Shown: piece after piece, positions 28,231 through 42,273 of the stretch | Position numbering within the stretch: position 1 is the stretch's first letter | How the letters are laid out: each line of letters starts with the position of its first letter | DNA from: Paulinella micropora | Lineage: Eukaryota; Cercozoa; Imbricatea; Euglyphida | NCBI GenBank assembly: GCA_009731375.1 | Contig: BJOX01000059.1 | Location: 729,392-774,738, forward strand | Direction of reading: 5' to 3' | Length of the DNA: 45,347 nt | Notes under the pieces: model-generated | Database searches by the model: none | What the model was told of the DNA's origin: nothing | Seen by the model: the letters and a program-made list of their open reading frames with translations, nothing else | Position numbers and translations under genes: made by a program

Positions 28231-28541
28231 GTTGTAATGTACTATTAATACCCGTTACTCCACCTAGTCAATTTACCAGTAATTTGGATAGTCTTAGTCA
28301 TAGGCAGGTTCATAGGCCGGACAGTTATTAATACCTTTATTACTGACAAGGACACTTTCTAGAGTATTTGCGAATCATAGTCTGGAATGCCTAGAATCAA
28401 ATGAGTATTACCATTCTGTAAAGGTCATAACATCATAAATTTTGTGTGACCTAAAGTCATTAAAAATCTTTTCTTCGGTTATTCTTTACCCTTAGCGGGG
28501 TAGCTTCCCTAAACTCTGCGTTTGAGTGATAGATTACTTTG
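28231..28541 (+). repeat. 3' LTR of copia element
   Basis: Same length as the 5' LTR, displaced by exactly 7140 bases, with A at 28278, T at 28452 and A at 28466 as the only differences seen. It is followed by TTTTTGTATT, whose T run matches the T run before the 5' LTR. Confidence 0.93.
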
Positions 28542-29086
28542 TTTTTGTATTCAAGTAGTAGTATATACCTCCCGGCCCGAGTTGATACGATACGGCCCGG
28601 TGGTCGCCGCCGAGTGCCGGACAGTGACTATGACCCAGGACGGTCACGGTGGTACAGCACGGTGGCTTTAAGTCACAAGTTGTTCAAGTAACTACTCAGC
28701 TACTATTCAACGGTTGTCTAAGTCCCTGGTGCTAGTTACCAATTGGTAATGATTAAAAGACTTTCACTGCCGCCACCGGAAAAATAATACAATTGTATTT
28801 TTTTATTAGTTGAAAATATGTTATAATATTACTGGCACGGTGGACATTCAAGTTGCAAAACATTCAAACTTTGACCTCATCTTTCTCAATCAATATGTGA
28901 GATACGTGTTTTTGTCACACTGGTATTGCTGTTGACATTCAAGACAACAACAAAAATTAGTTTTTCATTTTTGTGTCAGATTTTCATTTTTGTGACAGTT
29001 TTTCATTTTTGTGACAAAAATTCAAATTTTCAAATTTAACGGTAACATTTCGCGAAAATTTACGATATTTTGCGGACGAATATAGC
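28542..29086. other. Right flank of copia element
   Basis: Mixed composition with no gene recognised. 28560-28680 is GC-rich (GGCCCG and CGGTGG words similar to 20460-20640); 28930-29010 repeats TTTTTCATTTTTGTGNCA three times. It may be non-coding parts of an older repeat into which copia inserted. Confidence 0.4.
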
Positions 29087-30047
29087 NNNNNNNNNNNNNN
29101 NNNNNNNNNNNNNNNNNNNNNNNNNNNNNNNNNNNNNNNNNNNNNNNNNNNNNNNNNNNNNNNNNNNNNNNNNNNNNNNNNNNNNNNNNNNNNNNNNNNN
29201 NNNNNNNNNNNNNNNNNNNNNNNNNNNNNNNNNNNNNNNNNNNNNNNNNNNNNNNNNNNNNNNNNNNNNNNNNNNNNNNNNNNNNNNNNNNNNNNNNNNN
29301 NNNNNNNNNNNNNNNNNNNNNNNNNNNNNNNNNNNNNNNNNNNNNNNNNNNNNNNNNNNNNNNNNNNNNNNNNNNNNNNNNNNNNNNNNNNNNNNNNNNN
29401 NNNNNNNNNNNNNNNNNNNNNNNNNNNNNNNNNNNNNNNNNNNNNNNNNNNNNNNNNNNNNNNNNNNNNNNNNNNNNNNNNNNNNNNNNNNNNNNNNNNN
29501 NNNNNNNNNNNNNNNNNNNNNNNNNNNNNNNNNNNNNNNNNNNNNNNNNNNNNNNNNNNNNNNNNNNNNNNNNNNNNNNNNNNNNNNNNNNNNNNNNNNN
29601 NNNNNNNNNNNNNNNNNNNNNNNNNNNNNNNNNNNNNNNNNNNNNNNNNNNNNNNNNNNNNNNNNNNNNNNNNNNNNNNNNNNNNNNNNNNNNNNNNNNN
29701 NNNNNNNNNNNNNNNNNNNNNNNNNNNNNNNNNNNNNNNNNNNNNNNNNNNNNNNNNNNNNNNNNNNNNNNNNNNNNNNNNNNNNNNNNNNNNNNNNNNN
29801 NNNNNNNNNNNNNNNNNNNNNNNNNNNNNNNNNNNNNNNNNNNNNNNNNNNNNNNNNNNNNNNNNNNNNNNNNNNNNNNNNNNNNNNNNNNNNNNNNNNN
29901 NNNNNNNNNNNNNNNNNNNNNNNNNNNNNNNNNNNNNNNNNNNNNNNNNNNNNNNNNNNNNNNNNNNNNNNNNNNNNNNNNNNNNNNNNNNNNNNNNNNN
30001 NNNNNNNNNNNNNNNNNNNNNNNNNNNNNNNNNNNNNNNNNNNNNNN
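29087..30047. other. 961-bp assembly gap
   Basis: Unknown sequence, entering poly-G and GA-rich simple repeats on the right side. Confidence 0.95.
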
Positions 30048-30069
30048 GGGGGGGGGGGAAAGAGGGAGG

Positions 30070-30111
<42 letters not shown>

Positions 30112-30290
30112 CACACACACACACATACAGACAGACCGACAGACAGACAGGCAGACAGACAGGCAGGCAGGCAGGCAGACAGACAGCCAGACAGACAGAC
30201 AGACAGGAAGGCAGGCAGACAGGAAGGCAGGCAGGCAGACAGACAGACAGGAAGGCAGACAGACAGGCAGACAGACAGACAGACATCACT
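30048..30290. repeat. Compound simple repeat: (G)n, (GA)n, (CA)n, (CAGA/GGCA)n
   Basis: G11, then AGGG and (AG)n to about 30106, (AC)n to about 30125, and then tetranucleotides alternating CAGA and CAGG to 30285. Translations (Ser/Leu or Cys/Leu/Ser-Val repeats) are artefacts of the repeat. Confidence 0.9.
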
Positions 30291-30336
30291 GCAAGGAGCC
30301 TGTAGCAGTGTGCACGGGCAGGCTGCTTGCCCGTGC

Positions 30337-30745
30337 CTTAACCTCCTTGCCTTCGCCAGCTTGCAATGCTTGCTTGCTGCTCTTAACCAACTTGCCTTCG
30401 CCAGCTTGCAAGGCTTGCTTGCTGCTGCCAATGGCTGGCTTGGCTGGCTCAGTGTCATGTCTTAACCTCCTTGCCTTCGCCAGCTTGCAACGCTTGCTTG
30501 CTGCTGCCAACAGCTGGCTCAGTGTCGTGTCTTAACCTCCTTGCCTTCGCCAGCTTGCAAGGCTTGCTTGCTGCTGCCAATGACTGGCTCAGTGCCGTGT
30601 CTTAACCTCCTTGCCTTCGCCAGCTTGCAAGGCTTGCTTGCTGCTGCCAACAGCTGGCTCAGTCTCGTTTCTTAACCTCCTTGCCTTCGCCAGCTTGCAA
30701 TGCTTGCTTGCTGCTGCCAATGGCTGGCTCAGTGTGTCCCTCAGC
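30337..30745. repeat. 70-bp minisatellite
   Basis: Units start CTTAACCTCCTTGCCTTCGC at 30337, 30461, 30531, 30601 and 30671; the last four are exactly 70 bp apart. Each continues CAGCTTGCAA-GCTTGCTTGCTGCTGCCAA and ends GGCTGGCTCAGTG. The first unit contains a partial internal copy at 30385. Unit ends vary (TGTCATGT, TGTCGTGT, TGCCGTGT, TCTCGTTT). Confidence 0.9.
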
Positions 30746-30776
30746 CATCAAAGCTTCCCAGTCAACCTAACATATG

Positions 30777-30818
30777 AATAGATAGATAGATGGGTAGATA
30801 GGTAGGTAGGTAGGTAGG

Positions 30819-30851
<33 letters not shown>

Positions 30852-30890
30852 GGATAGATAGATAGGTAGATAGGTAAATAGATAAGATAC
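30777..30890. repeat. (TAGA/TAGG)n microsatellite
   Basis: Tetranucleotide array changing from TAGA through TAGG and back to TAGA. It is the complement-type partner of the (ATCT)n arrays that follow; the sequence 30891-30930 between them is unique. Confidence 0.9.
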
Positions 30891-30930
30891 CGTACGCATA
30901 CAGACCATGTCACATATATGCATAAAATGC

Positions 30931-31485
<555 letters not shown>

Positions 31486-31495
31486 NNNNNNNNNN

Positions 31496-32260
<765 letters not shown>

Positions 32261-32670
32261 GGCCCGTGGTGGGGTGCCTTATTTGTGCCTAGCCATACGC
32301 CTATAAGTCATATGCCGAAATAGCGACGGGAAGCACAATCCTGTTCCCTCAGGGTGCCCTTTCTCGCTTGTTGAGCCCGGAATAAAACCCACAGTGCTCT
32401 GTCGGTTTATACTAGACTGTCGAACAGTCTCGAAACTCCATCTGCTTACTGGGCCCTCTGTAATGGAGGTGGGAGCTCGTTCTGCAAGGGGCGCTTTATG
32501 GAACGAGCCCTGGCCCCGCCTGGTACTAGGGAGCTTTGGTATTGCCTGTATCAGTCCCTTCCGTGCAAACATCACGGCTTAGCTGGGCATCGGGTTAATA
32601 CTTTACCAACAGACTTCCTTGGTTGACGAAATCAGAAGCTCCTTTTTTCTGACATTAGTCGATATTTCAT
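32261..32670. repeat. 410-bp interspersed unit, copy 2
   Basis: Nearly identical to copy 1 over the full 410 bp (visible differences: CTTATTTG for CTTATGTG, CGACGGGAAG for CGACGTTAAG, an extra T near 32621). Both edges again touch (ATCT)n. Both hairpins are preserved. Confidence 0.9.
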
Positions 32671-32704
32671 CTATCTATCTATTCTACCTATCTACTCTAT
32701 CTAT

Positions 32705-32800
<96 letters not shown>

Positions 32801-32855
32801 CCTACCTACCTACCTACCTACCTACCTACCTATCTATCTATCTATCTATCTATCC

Positions 32856-32896
<41 letters not shown>

Positions 32897-32909
32897 CCTA
32901 CCTATCTAC

Positions 32910-32975
<66 letters not shown>

Positions 32976-33007
32976 CACTTCTTGACGTGCCGCCTCACGC
33001 AGGAACG

Positions 33008-33106
<99 letters not shown>

Positions 33107-33203
33107 CCTATCTATCTATCTATCTATCCATCTCACTTCTTGACGCGCCGCCTCACGCAGAAGCGCAGCGTCCTACCTATCCATCTACCTATCTACCTAT
33201 CTA

Positions 33204-33293
<90 letters not shown>
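32671..33293. repeat. (ATCT)n / (ACCT)n array with first linker copies
   Basis: Tetranucleotide array with ACCT blocks (about 32798-32830) and two copies of the linker CACTTCTTGACG-GCCGCCTCACGCAG (at about 32977 and 33134), which becomes regular further right. Confidence 0.93.
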
Positions 33294-33570
33294 AGTGCTC
33301 TGTCGGTTTATACTAGACTGTCGAACAGTCTCGAAACTCCATCTGCTTACTGGGCCCTCTGTAATGGAGGTGGGAGCTCGTTCTGCAAGGGGCGCTTTAT
33401 GGAACGAGCCCTGGCCCCGCCTGGTACTAGGGAGCTTTGGTATTGCCTGTATCAGTCCCTTCCGTGCAAACATCACGGCTTAGCTGGGCATCGGGTTAAT
33501 ACTTTACCCACAGACTTCCTGGTTGACGAAATCAGAAGCTCCTTTTTTCTGACATTAGTCGATATTTCAT
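33294..33570. repeat. 410-bp interspersed unit, copy 3, 5'-truncated
   Basis: Starts within the unit at AGTGCTCTGTCGG and keeps the complete right end GATATTTCAT, followed by (ATCT)n. A left truncation with a constant right end is what retroposed sequences commonly show, although unequal exchange could also give it. Confidence 0.9.
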
Positions 33571-33597
33571 CCATCTATCTATCTGTCTATCTATCTG

Positions 33598-33687
<90 letters not shown>

Positions 33688-33777
33688 CATCTTCCTTCTT
33701 GACGCGCCGCCTCACGCAGGAACGCAGCGTCCTACCTATCTATCTACCTATCTACCTATCTACCTATCTATATCTAC

Positions 33778-33864
<87 letters not shown>

Positions 33865-33889
33865 CCTACCTACCTACCTACCTACCTAC

Positions 33890-33960
<71 letters not shown>

Positions 33961-36579
33961 CCTATCTATCTATCTATCTATCAATCTCACTTCTTGTCGT
34001 GCCGCCTCACGCAGGAACGCACCTACCTACCTAACTACCTATCTATCTATCTTTCTACCTATCTATGTACTTACCTACCTACCTATCTATCTATCTATCC
34101 ATCTGACTTCTTGACGCGCCGCCTCACGCAGGAACGCACCTACCTACCTACCTACCTATCTATCTATCTATCTACCTATCTATGTACTTACCTACCTACC
34201 TATCTATCTATCTATCCATCTGACTTTGACGCGCCGCCTCACGCAGGAACGCACCTACCTACCTACCTATCTATCTACCTATCTATGTACTTACCTACCT
34301 ACCTATCTATCTATCTATCCAGCTGACTTCTTGACGCGCCGCCTCACGCAGGAACGCAGCGTCCTACCTACCTACCTATCTATCTATCTATCTACCTATC
34401 TATGTACTTACCTACCTATCTATCTATCTATCCATCTGACTTCTTGACGCGCCGCCTCACGCAGGAACGCACCTACCTACCTACCTATCTATCTACCTAT
34501 CTACCTATCTATGTACTTACCTACCTACCTACCTACCTATCTATCTATCTATCCATCTGACTTCTTGACGTGCCGCCTCACGCAGGAACGCACCTACCTA
34601 CCTACCTACCTATCTACCTATCTATGTACTTACCTACCTACCTATCTATCTATATATCCATCTGACTTCTTGACGCGCCGCCTCACGCAGGAACGCACCT
34701 ACCTACCTACCTATCTATCTACCTATCTATGTATTTACCTACCTACCTATCTATCTATCTATCCATCTGACTTCTTGACGCGCCGCCTCACGCAGGAACG
34801 CACCTACCTACCTACCTATCTATCTACCTATCTATGTACTTACCTACCTACCTACCTATCTATCTATCTATCTATCTGACTTCTTGACGTGCCGCCTCAC
34901 GCAGGAACGCACCTACCTACCTACCTATCTATATACCCATCTATGTACTTACCTACCTACCTACCTATCTATCTATCTATCTCACTTCTTGACGCGCCGC
35001 CTCACGCAGGAACGCACCTACCTACCTACCTACCTACCTATCTACCTATCTATGTACTTACCTACCTACCTATCTATCTATCTATCTATCTATCTCACTT
35101 CTTGACGTGCCGCCTCACGCAGGAACGCACCTACCTACCTACCTATCTATCTACCTATCTATGTACTTACCTACCTACCTACCTATCTATCTATCTATCT
35201 ATCTCACTTCTTGACGCGCCGCCTCACGCAGGAACGCACCTACCTACCTACCTACCTATCTATCTATCTATGTACTTACCTACCTACCTACCTATCTATC
35301 TATGTATCTCACTTCTTGACGCGCCGCCTCACGCAGGAACGCACCTACCTACCTACCTATCTATCTACCTATCTATGTACTTACCTACCTACCTACCTAT
35401 CTATCTATCTATCTCACTTCTTGACGTGCCGCCTCACGCAGGAACGAGGCGTTTTACCTACCTACCTACCTACCTATCTATGTACTTACCTACCTACCTA
35501 CCTACCTATCTATCTATCTATCTATCTCACTTCTTGACGCGCCGCCTCACGCAGGAACGAGGCGTCCTACCTACCTACCTATCTACCTATCTATGTACTT
35601 ACCTACCTACCTACCTATCTATCTATCTATCTAACTTCTTGACGCGCCGCCTCACGCAGGAATGCACCTACCTACCTACATACCTACCTACCTACCTACC
35701 TACCTATCTATCTATCTATCTCACTTCTTGACGCGCCGCCTCACGCAGGAACGCACCTACCTACCTACCTACCTACCTATCTATCTATCTATCTCACTTC
35801 TTGACGCGCCGCCTCACGCAGGAACGCACCTGCCTACCTACCTACCTACCTACCTACCTATCTATCTATCTATCTCACTTCTTGACGCGCCGCCTCACGC
35901 AGGAACGCACCTACCTACCTACCTACCTACCTATCTATCTATCTATCTCACTTCTTGACGCGCCGCCTCACGCAGGAACGAGGCGTCCTACCTACCTACC
36001 TACCTACCTATCTATCTATCTATCTCACTTCTTGACGCGCCGCCTAACGCAGGAACGCACCTACCTACCTACCTACCTACCTATCTATCTGTCTATCTAT
36101 CTCACTTCTTGACGCGCCGCCTCACGCAGGAACGCACCTACCTACCTACCTACCTACCTATCTATCTATCTATCTCACTTCTTGACGTGCCGCCTCACGC
36201 AGGAACGCACCTACCTACCTACCTACCTACCTACCTATCTATCTATCTATCTCACTTCTTGACGTGCCGCCTCACGCAGGAACGAGGTGTTTTACCTACC
36301 TACCTACCTACCTATGTATGTACTTACCTACCTACCTACCTATCTATCTATCTATCTATCTCACTTCTTGACGCGCCGCCTCACGCAGGAACGAGGCGTC
36401 CTACCTACCTACCTATCTACCTATCTATGTACTTACCTACCTACCTACCTATCTATCTATCTATCTATCTATCTCACTTCTTGACGCGCCGCCTCACGCA
36501 GGAACGCACCTACCTACCTACCTACCTACCTATCTATCTATCTATCTCACTTCTTGACGTGCCGCCTCACGCAGGAACG
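33571..36579. repeat. Composite satellite: (MCTA)n blocks plus conserved 30-bp linker
   Basis: Higher-order array of about 75-120-bp units. Each unit has the linker ACTTCTTGACGCGCCGCCTC-ACGCAGGAACG, a block of ACCT, a block of ATCT, often ATGTACTT, more ACCT and ATCT, then the next linker. About 28 linkers lie here (for example near 33693, 33988, 34105, 34325, 34560, 34983, 35414, 35949, 36361, 36550). Linkers vary mainly at one position (GCGCC or GTGCC) and in an optional GCGTCC / AGGCGTCC tail. The array runs into the gap at 36580. Confidence 0.93.
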
Positions 36580-37469
36580 NNNNNNNNNNNNNNNNNNNNN
36601 NNNNNNNNNNNNNNNNNNNNNNNNNNNNNNNNNNNNNNNNNNNNNNNNNNNNNNNNNNNNNNNNNNNNNNNNNNNNNNNNNNNNNNNNNNNNNNNNNNNN
36701 NNNNNNNNNNNNNNNNNNNNNNNNNNNNNNNNNNNNNNNNNNNNNNNNNNNNNNNNNNNNNNNNNNNNNNNNNNNNNNNNNNNNNNNNNNNNNNNNNNNN
36801 NNNNNNNNNNNNNNNNNNNNNNNNNNNNNNNNNNNNNNNNNNNNNNNNNNNNNNNNNNNNNNNNNNNNNNNNNNNNNNNNNNNNNNNNNNNNNNNNNNNN
36901 NNNNNNNNNNNNNNNNNNNNNNNNNNNNNNNNNNNNNNNNNNNNNNNNNNNNNNNNNNNNNNNNNNNNNNNNNNNNNNNNNNNNNNNNNNNNNNNNNNNN
37001 NNNNNNNNNNNNNNNNNNNNNNNNNNNNNNNNNNNNNNNNNNNNNNNNNNNNNNNNNNNNNNNNNNNNNNNNNNNNNNNNNNNNNNNNNNNNNNNNNNNN
37101 NNNNNNNNNNNNNNNNNNNNNNNNNNNNNNNNNNNNNNNNNNNNNNNNNNNNNNNNNNNNNNNNNNNNNNNNNNNNNNNNNNNNNNNNNNNNNNNNNNNN
37201 NNNNNNNNNNNNNNNNNNNNNNNNNNNNNNNNNNNNNNNNNNNNNNNNNNNNNNNNNNNNNNNNNNNNNNNNNNNNNNNNNNNNNNNNNNNNNNNNNNNN
37301 NNNNNNNNNNNNNNNNNNNNNNNNNNNNNNNNNNNNNNNNNNNNNNNNNNNNNNNNNNNNNNNNNNNNNNNNNNNNNNNNNNNNNNNNNNNNNNNNNNNN
37401 NNNNNNNNNNNNNNNNNNNNNNNNNNNNNNNNNNNNNNNNNNNNNNNNNNNNNNNNNNNNNNNNNNNNN
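36580..37469. other. 890-bp assembly gap
   Basis: Unknown sequence between the composite satellite and a (GA)n tract. Confidence 0.95.
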
Positions 37470-37514
<45 letters not shown>

Positions 37515-37760
37515 TCGCGAGCAGCGGTACCAGGCAAAGGCAGACGCAGCCAGCGCGAACAGGAAGAGAGAGAGAGAGACCTTCGCGAGCGGTACCAGGC
37601 GAAGGCAGACGCAGCCAGCGCGAACAGGAAGAGAGAAAGAGAGACCTTCGCGAGCGGTAGCAGGCAAAGGCAGACGCAGCCAGCGCGAACAGGACGAGAG
37701 AGAGAGACCTTCGCGAGCGGTAGTAGGCAAAGGCAGACGCCAGCGCGAACAGGATAGAAC
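37470..37760. repeat. (GA)n and four 64-68-bp tandem units
   Basis: A (GA)n tract to about 37511 is followed by units with CCTTCGCGAGCGGTA-CAGGC-AAGGCAGACGCAGCCAGCGCGAACAGGA, starting near 37512, 37580, 37645 and 37709. Each unit ends in a new short (GA)n, so the microsatellite is part of the repeat unit. Confidence 0.88.
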
Positions 37761-37795
37761 ACAAGACAAGAGCATACACCTAAACGCATACATGC

Positions 37796-38343
37796 ATGCA
37801 TACCTACCTACCTACCTACTTACTTACTTACTTACTTACTTACCCAGCAAGGAGTTCTCTTTGGCGGCTTGTCGGGCAGTATGTACGTGAATTACTTACT
37901 TACTTACTTACTTACTAACTTACTTACTTACTTACTTACTAACTTACCCAGCGAGGTGCTCTCTTTGGCGGCTTGTCGGGCAGTATGTACGTGAATTACT
38001 TACTTACTAAGTTACTTACTAACTAACTTACTTACTTACTTACTTACTTACTTACCCAGCGAGGTGTTCTGTTTGGCGGCTTGTCGAGCAGTATGTACGT
38101 GAATTTCTTACTTACTTACTTACTTACTTACTTCCTTACTTACTTACTTACTTACCCAGCAAGGAGTTCTCTTCGGCGGCTTGTCGGGCAGTATGTACGT
38201 GAATAACTTACTTACTTACTTACTTACTTTACTTACTTTCTCTTTAGCAGCTTGTCGGGCAGGTACGTCTTACTTACTTACTTACTTACTGACTTACTTA
38301 CCCAGCGAGGTGTTCTCTTTGGGGGTTTATCGGGTAGTACGTA
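37796..38343. repeat. (TACT)n array with repeated linker
   Basis: Tetranucleotide array with a linker CCCAGC(A/G)AGG-GTTCTCTTTGGCGGCTTGTCGGGCAGTATGTACGTGAA at about 37842, 37948, 38055, 38156 and partial copies near 38242 and 38301. Same architecture as the neighbouring arrays but with an unrelated linker. Confidence 0.9.
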
Positions 38344-38403
38344 CTTGTCAATCTCCAACATTGTAAGCATAGATAGCATGTGAGCGCCTATGTACATATA
38401 TAA

Positions 38404-38436
<33 letters not shown>

Positions 38437-38552
38437 ACATTTTCATATACATATACATATACAAATACACGTACAAATACACCTGCAAATTCATAGGCAC
38501 CCACATGTTGTCTATACACGTATACATATTCATATACATATTCATATACATT

Positions 38553-38615
<63 letters not shown>

Positions 38616-38667
38616 TTGTCGATCTCCAACATTGTGAGCATAGATAGCATGTGAGCGCCTATACGGA

Positions 38668-38708
<41 letters not shown>

Positions 38709-38709
38709 A

Positions 38710-38744
<35 letters not shown>

Positions 38745-38779
38745 AATATGTATGTAGATAACATGTGGGCGTCTATGGA

Positions 38780-38827
<48 letters not shown>

Positions 38828-38987
38828 TTATGTATATGTTTATGTATATGTTTATGTATATGTATATGTATGTGTATATGTATATGTATATGTAATGTAT
38901 ATATAATATGTATATATAATATGTATATAGATAACATGTGGGCACCTATGGAATATCTATATGTATATGTATATGTATAAATATAAA

Positions 38988-39059
<72 letters not shown>

Positions 39060-39174
39060 AATATGTATACGTATATAGAGATAGCATGTGAGCGCCTATG
39101 GAATATGTATATGTATATGTATATGTATATGAATATGTATACGTATATAGAGATAGCATGTGGGCGCCTATGAA

Positions 39175-39225
<51 letters not shown>

Positions 39226-39258
39226 CGTATATAGAGATAGCATGTGAGCGCCTATGGA

Positions 39259-39315
<57 letters not shown>

Positions 39316-39372
39316 CGTATATAGACAACATGTGGGTGCCTATGAATTTGCAGGTGTATATGTACGTGTATT

Positions 39373-39432
<60 letters not shown>

Positions 39433-39498
39433 CGTAATATGTATATGTATATGAATATGTATACGTATATAGATAACATGTGGGCGCCTATGGAATAG

Positions 39499-39555
<57 letters not shown>

Positions 39556-39705
39556 CATGTATATGAATATGAATATAGATAGCATGTGAGCGTCTATGGA
39601 GTATGTATATGTATATGTATATGTGTATATACGTATATGTATATGTATATATGTATATGTATATGACATGTATACGTATATAGATAACATGTGGGCGCCT
39701 ATGGA

Positions 39706-39769
<64 letters not shown>

Positions 39770-39874
39770 AGATAACATGTGGGCGCATGTATATGTATAT
39801 GTATATGAATATGTATATGTATATAGATAGCATATGAGCGCCTATGGAATATGTATATGTATATGTTTATGTAC

Positions 39875-39954
<80 letters not shown>

Positions 39955-40097
39955 AGACATAACATGTGGGCGCCTATGAAATATGTATATGTATATGTAC
40001 ATGTATATGTATGTGTATATGTATATGTATATGAATATGTATATGTATATGAATATGTATACGTATATAGATAACATGTGGGCGCCTATGGAATATA

Positions 40098-40139
<42 letters not shown>

Positions 40140-40186
40140 AATATGTATATAGATAACATGTGGGCGCCTATGGAATATGTATATGC

Positions 40187-40245
<59 letters not shown>

Positions 40246-40286
40246 AATATGTATACGTATATAGATAGCATATGAGCGCCTATGGA

Positions 40287-40356
<70 letters not shown>

Positions 40357-40427
40357 AGACATAACATGTGGGCGCCTATGAAATATGTATATGTATATAT
40401 ATGTACATGTATATGTATATGTATATG

Positions 40428-40479
<52 letters not shown>

Positions 40480-40546
40480 AATATGTATATGTATATAGAC
40501 AACATGTGGGTGCCTATGAATTTGCAGGTGTATATGTACGTGTATT

Positions 40547-40580
<34 letters not shown>

Positions 40581-40581
40581 C

Positions 40582-40614
<33 letters not shown>

Positions 40615-40760
40615 AATATGTGTATGAATATGTGTATGTGCATGTGCATGTGTATGTGTATGTGTATATGTATGTGTATGTGTATGTGTATGTGTATGTG
40701 TGTGGGTATGTGTATGGGTATGTGTATGGGTATGGGTATGGGTATGTGTATGTGTATGTA

Positions 40761-40803
<43 letters not shown>

Positions 40804-40811
40804 GTGCATAT

Positions 40812-40845
<34 letters not shown>

Positions 40846-40920
40846 ATGTATATGAAAATGTATATGAAAATGTATATGTATATGAATATGTATATGTATA
40901 TGAATATGTACATGTATATG

Positions 40921-40980
<60 letters not shown>

Positions 40981-41013
40981 CGTGTACGTATACGTATATG
41001 CATATGCGTATGC

Positions 41014-41067
<54 letters not shown>

Positions 41068-41098
41068 TTTTGTACATGTATATGTATATGTATATGTA

Positions 41099-41133
<35 letters not shown>

Positions 41134-41138
41134 ATGTG

Positions 41139-41191
<53 letters not shown>

Positions 41192-41206
41192 GTATGTGCA
41201 TGTGCA

Positions 41207-41246
<40 letters not shown>

Positions 41247-41280
41247 CATATGCATATGTATATGCATATGCATATGTATG

Positions 41281-41312
<32 letters not shown>

Positions 41313-41392
41313 AAAATGTATATGTATATGCATATGTATATGTATATGTATATGTGTGTATGTGTGTGCATGTGTATGTGTATGTGTATATG

Positions 41393-41452
<60 letters not shown>

Positions 41453-41531
41453 AAATTGTATATGTATGTGTATGTGTATGTGTATATGTATATGTATATG
41501 TGTATATGCATATGTATATGTATATGTATAC

Positions 41532-41566
<35 letters not shown>

Positions 41567-41599
41567 CGTATACGTATATGTATATGCATATGCATATGC

Positions 41600-41643
<44 letters not shown>

Positions 41644-41653
41644 TTGTATATGT

Positions 41654-41686
<33 letters not shown>

Positions 41687-41710
41687 TGTGTATATGTATA
41701 TGTATATGTG

Positions 41711-41783
<73 letters not shown>

Positions 41784-41893
41784 TTGTGTTTGTGTATGTG
41801 TATGAGTATGTGTATGTGCATATGCATATGCATATGCCTAAGTATGTATATGTATATGTATACGTATATGTACATGTATATGTATATGTATAC

Positions 41894-41937
<44 letters not shown>

Positions 41938-41979
41938 TTTTGTATATGTATATGTTTATGTGTATGCACATGTATATGC

Positions 41980-42010
<31 letters not shown>

Positions 42011-42018
42011 CATGTATG

Positions 42019-42059
<41 letters not shown>

Positions 42060-42114
42060 GCATATGTATATGTATATGTATGTGTATGTGTATGTGTATA
42101 TGTATATGTATACA

Positions 42115-42152
<38 letters not shown>

Positions 42153-42195
42153 GATGTAGATGTAGATGTATATGTAGATGTATATATAGATATAC
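38344..42195. repeat. (TATATG)n hexanucleotide array with linkers and an inverted segment
   Basis: 3.8 kb of TATATG-type repeat. Between about 38395 and 38614 the repeat is in CATATA orientation; from 38665 on it is TATATG. Two 48-bp direct repeats (38344-38391 and 38615-38662, CTTGTC-ATCTCCAACATTG ... GTGAGCGCCTAT) bracket the inverted part. A linker ATAGATAACATGTGGGCGCCTATGGAATATG recurs every 50-120 bp up to about 40500; from about 40600 to 42190 the array is linker-free and shows TATGTG variants. Tyr/Val, His/Ile and Cys/Ile repeat frames are not genes. Confidence 0.93.
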
Positions 42196-42236
42196 CAGGG
42201 GTCACAACTGGGGCTGGACTGGTTTGAGGGCGCACT

Positions 42237-42238
<2 letters not shown>

Positions 42239-42270
<32 letters not shown>
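42239..42270. repeat. (AC)n tract, left flank of MITE-like element
   Basis: About 16 AC units; the same dinucleotide resumes at 42425-42443 after the palindromic insertion. Confidence 0.9.

Positions 42271-42273
<3 letters not shown>

Larger units (their letters stand above)
21091..28541 (+). mobile_element. Ty1/copia LTR retrotransposon
   Basis: 7.45-kb element with two LTRs, primer-binding site, gag with a CCHC knuckle, protease, integrase, reverse transcriptase and RNase H in the order PR-IN-RT-RH, which defines Ty1/copia (Pseudoviridae-type) elements. The two LTRs differ at three of about 310 positions, so insertion is recent. Flanks fit a 5-6 bp target duplication (TTTTT or TTTTTG on both sides, depending on where the LTR edge is set). 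A 402-bp gap lies between gag and protease. Coding is interrupted by one TGA between gag and pol and about three frame changes in pol, so this copy is not intact as assembled. Confidence 0.95.
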
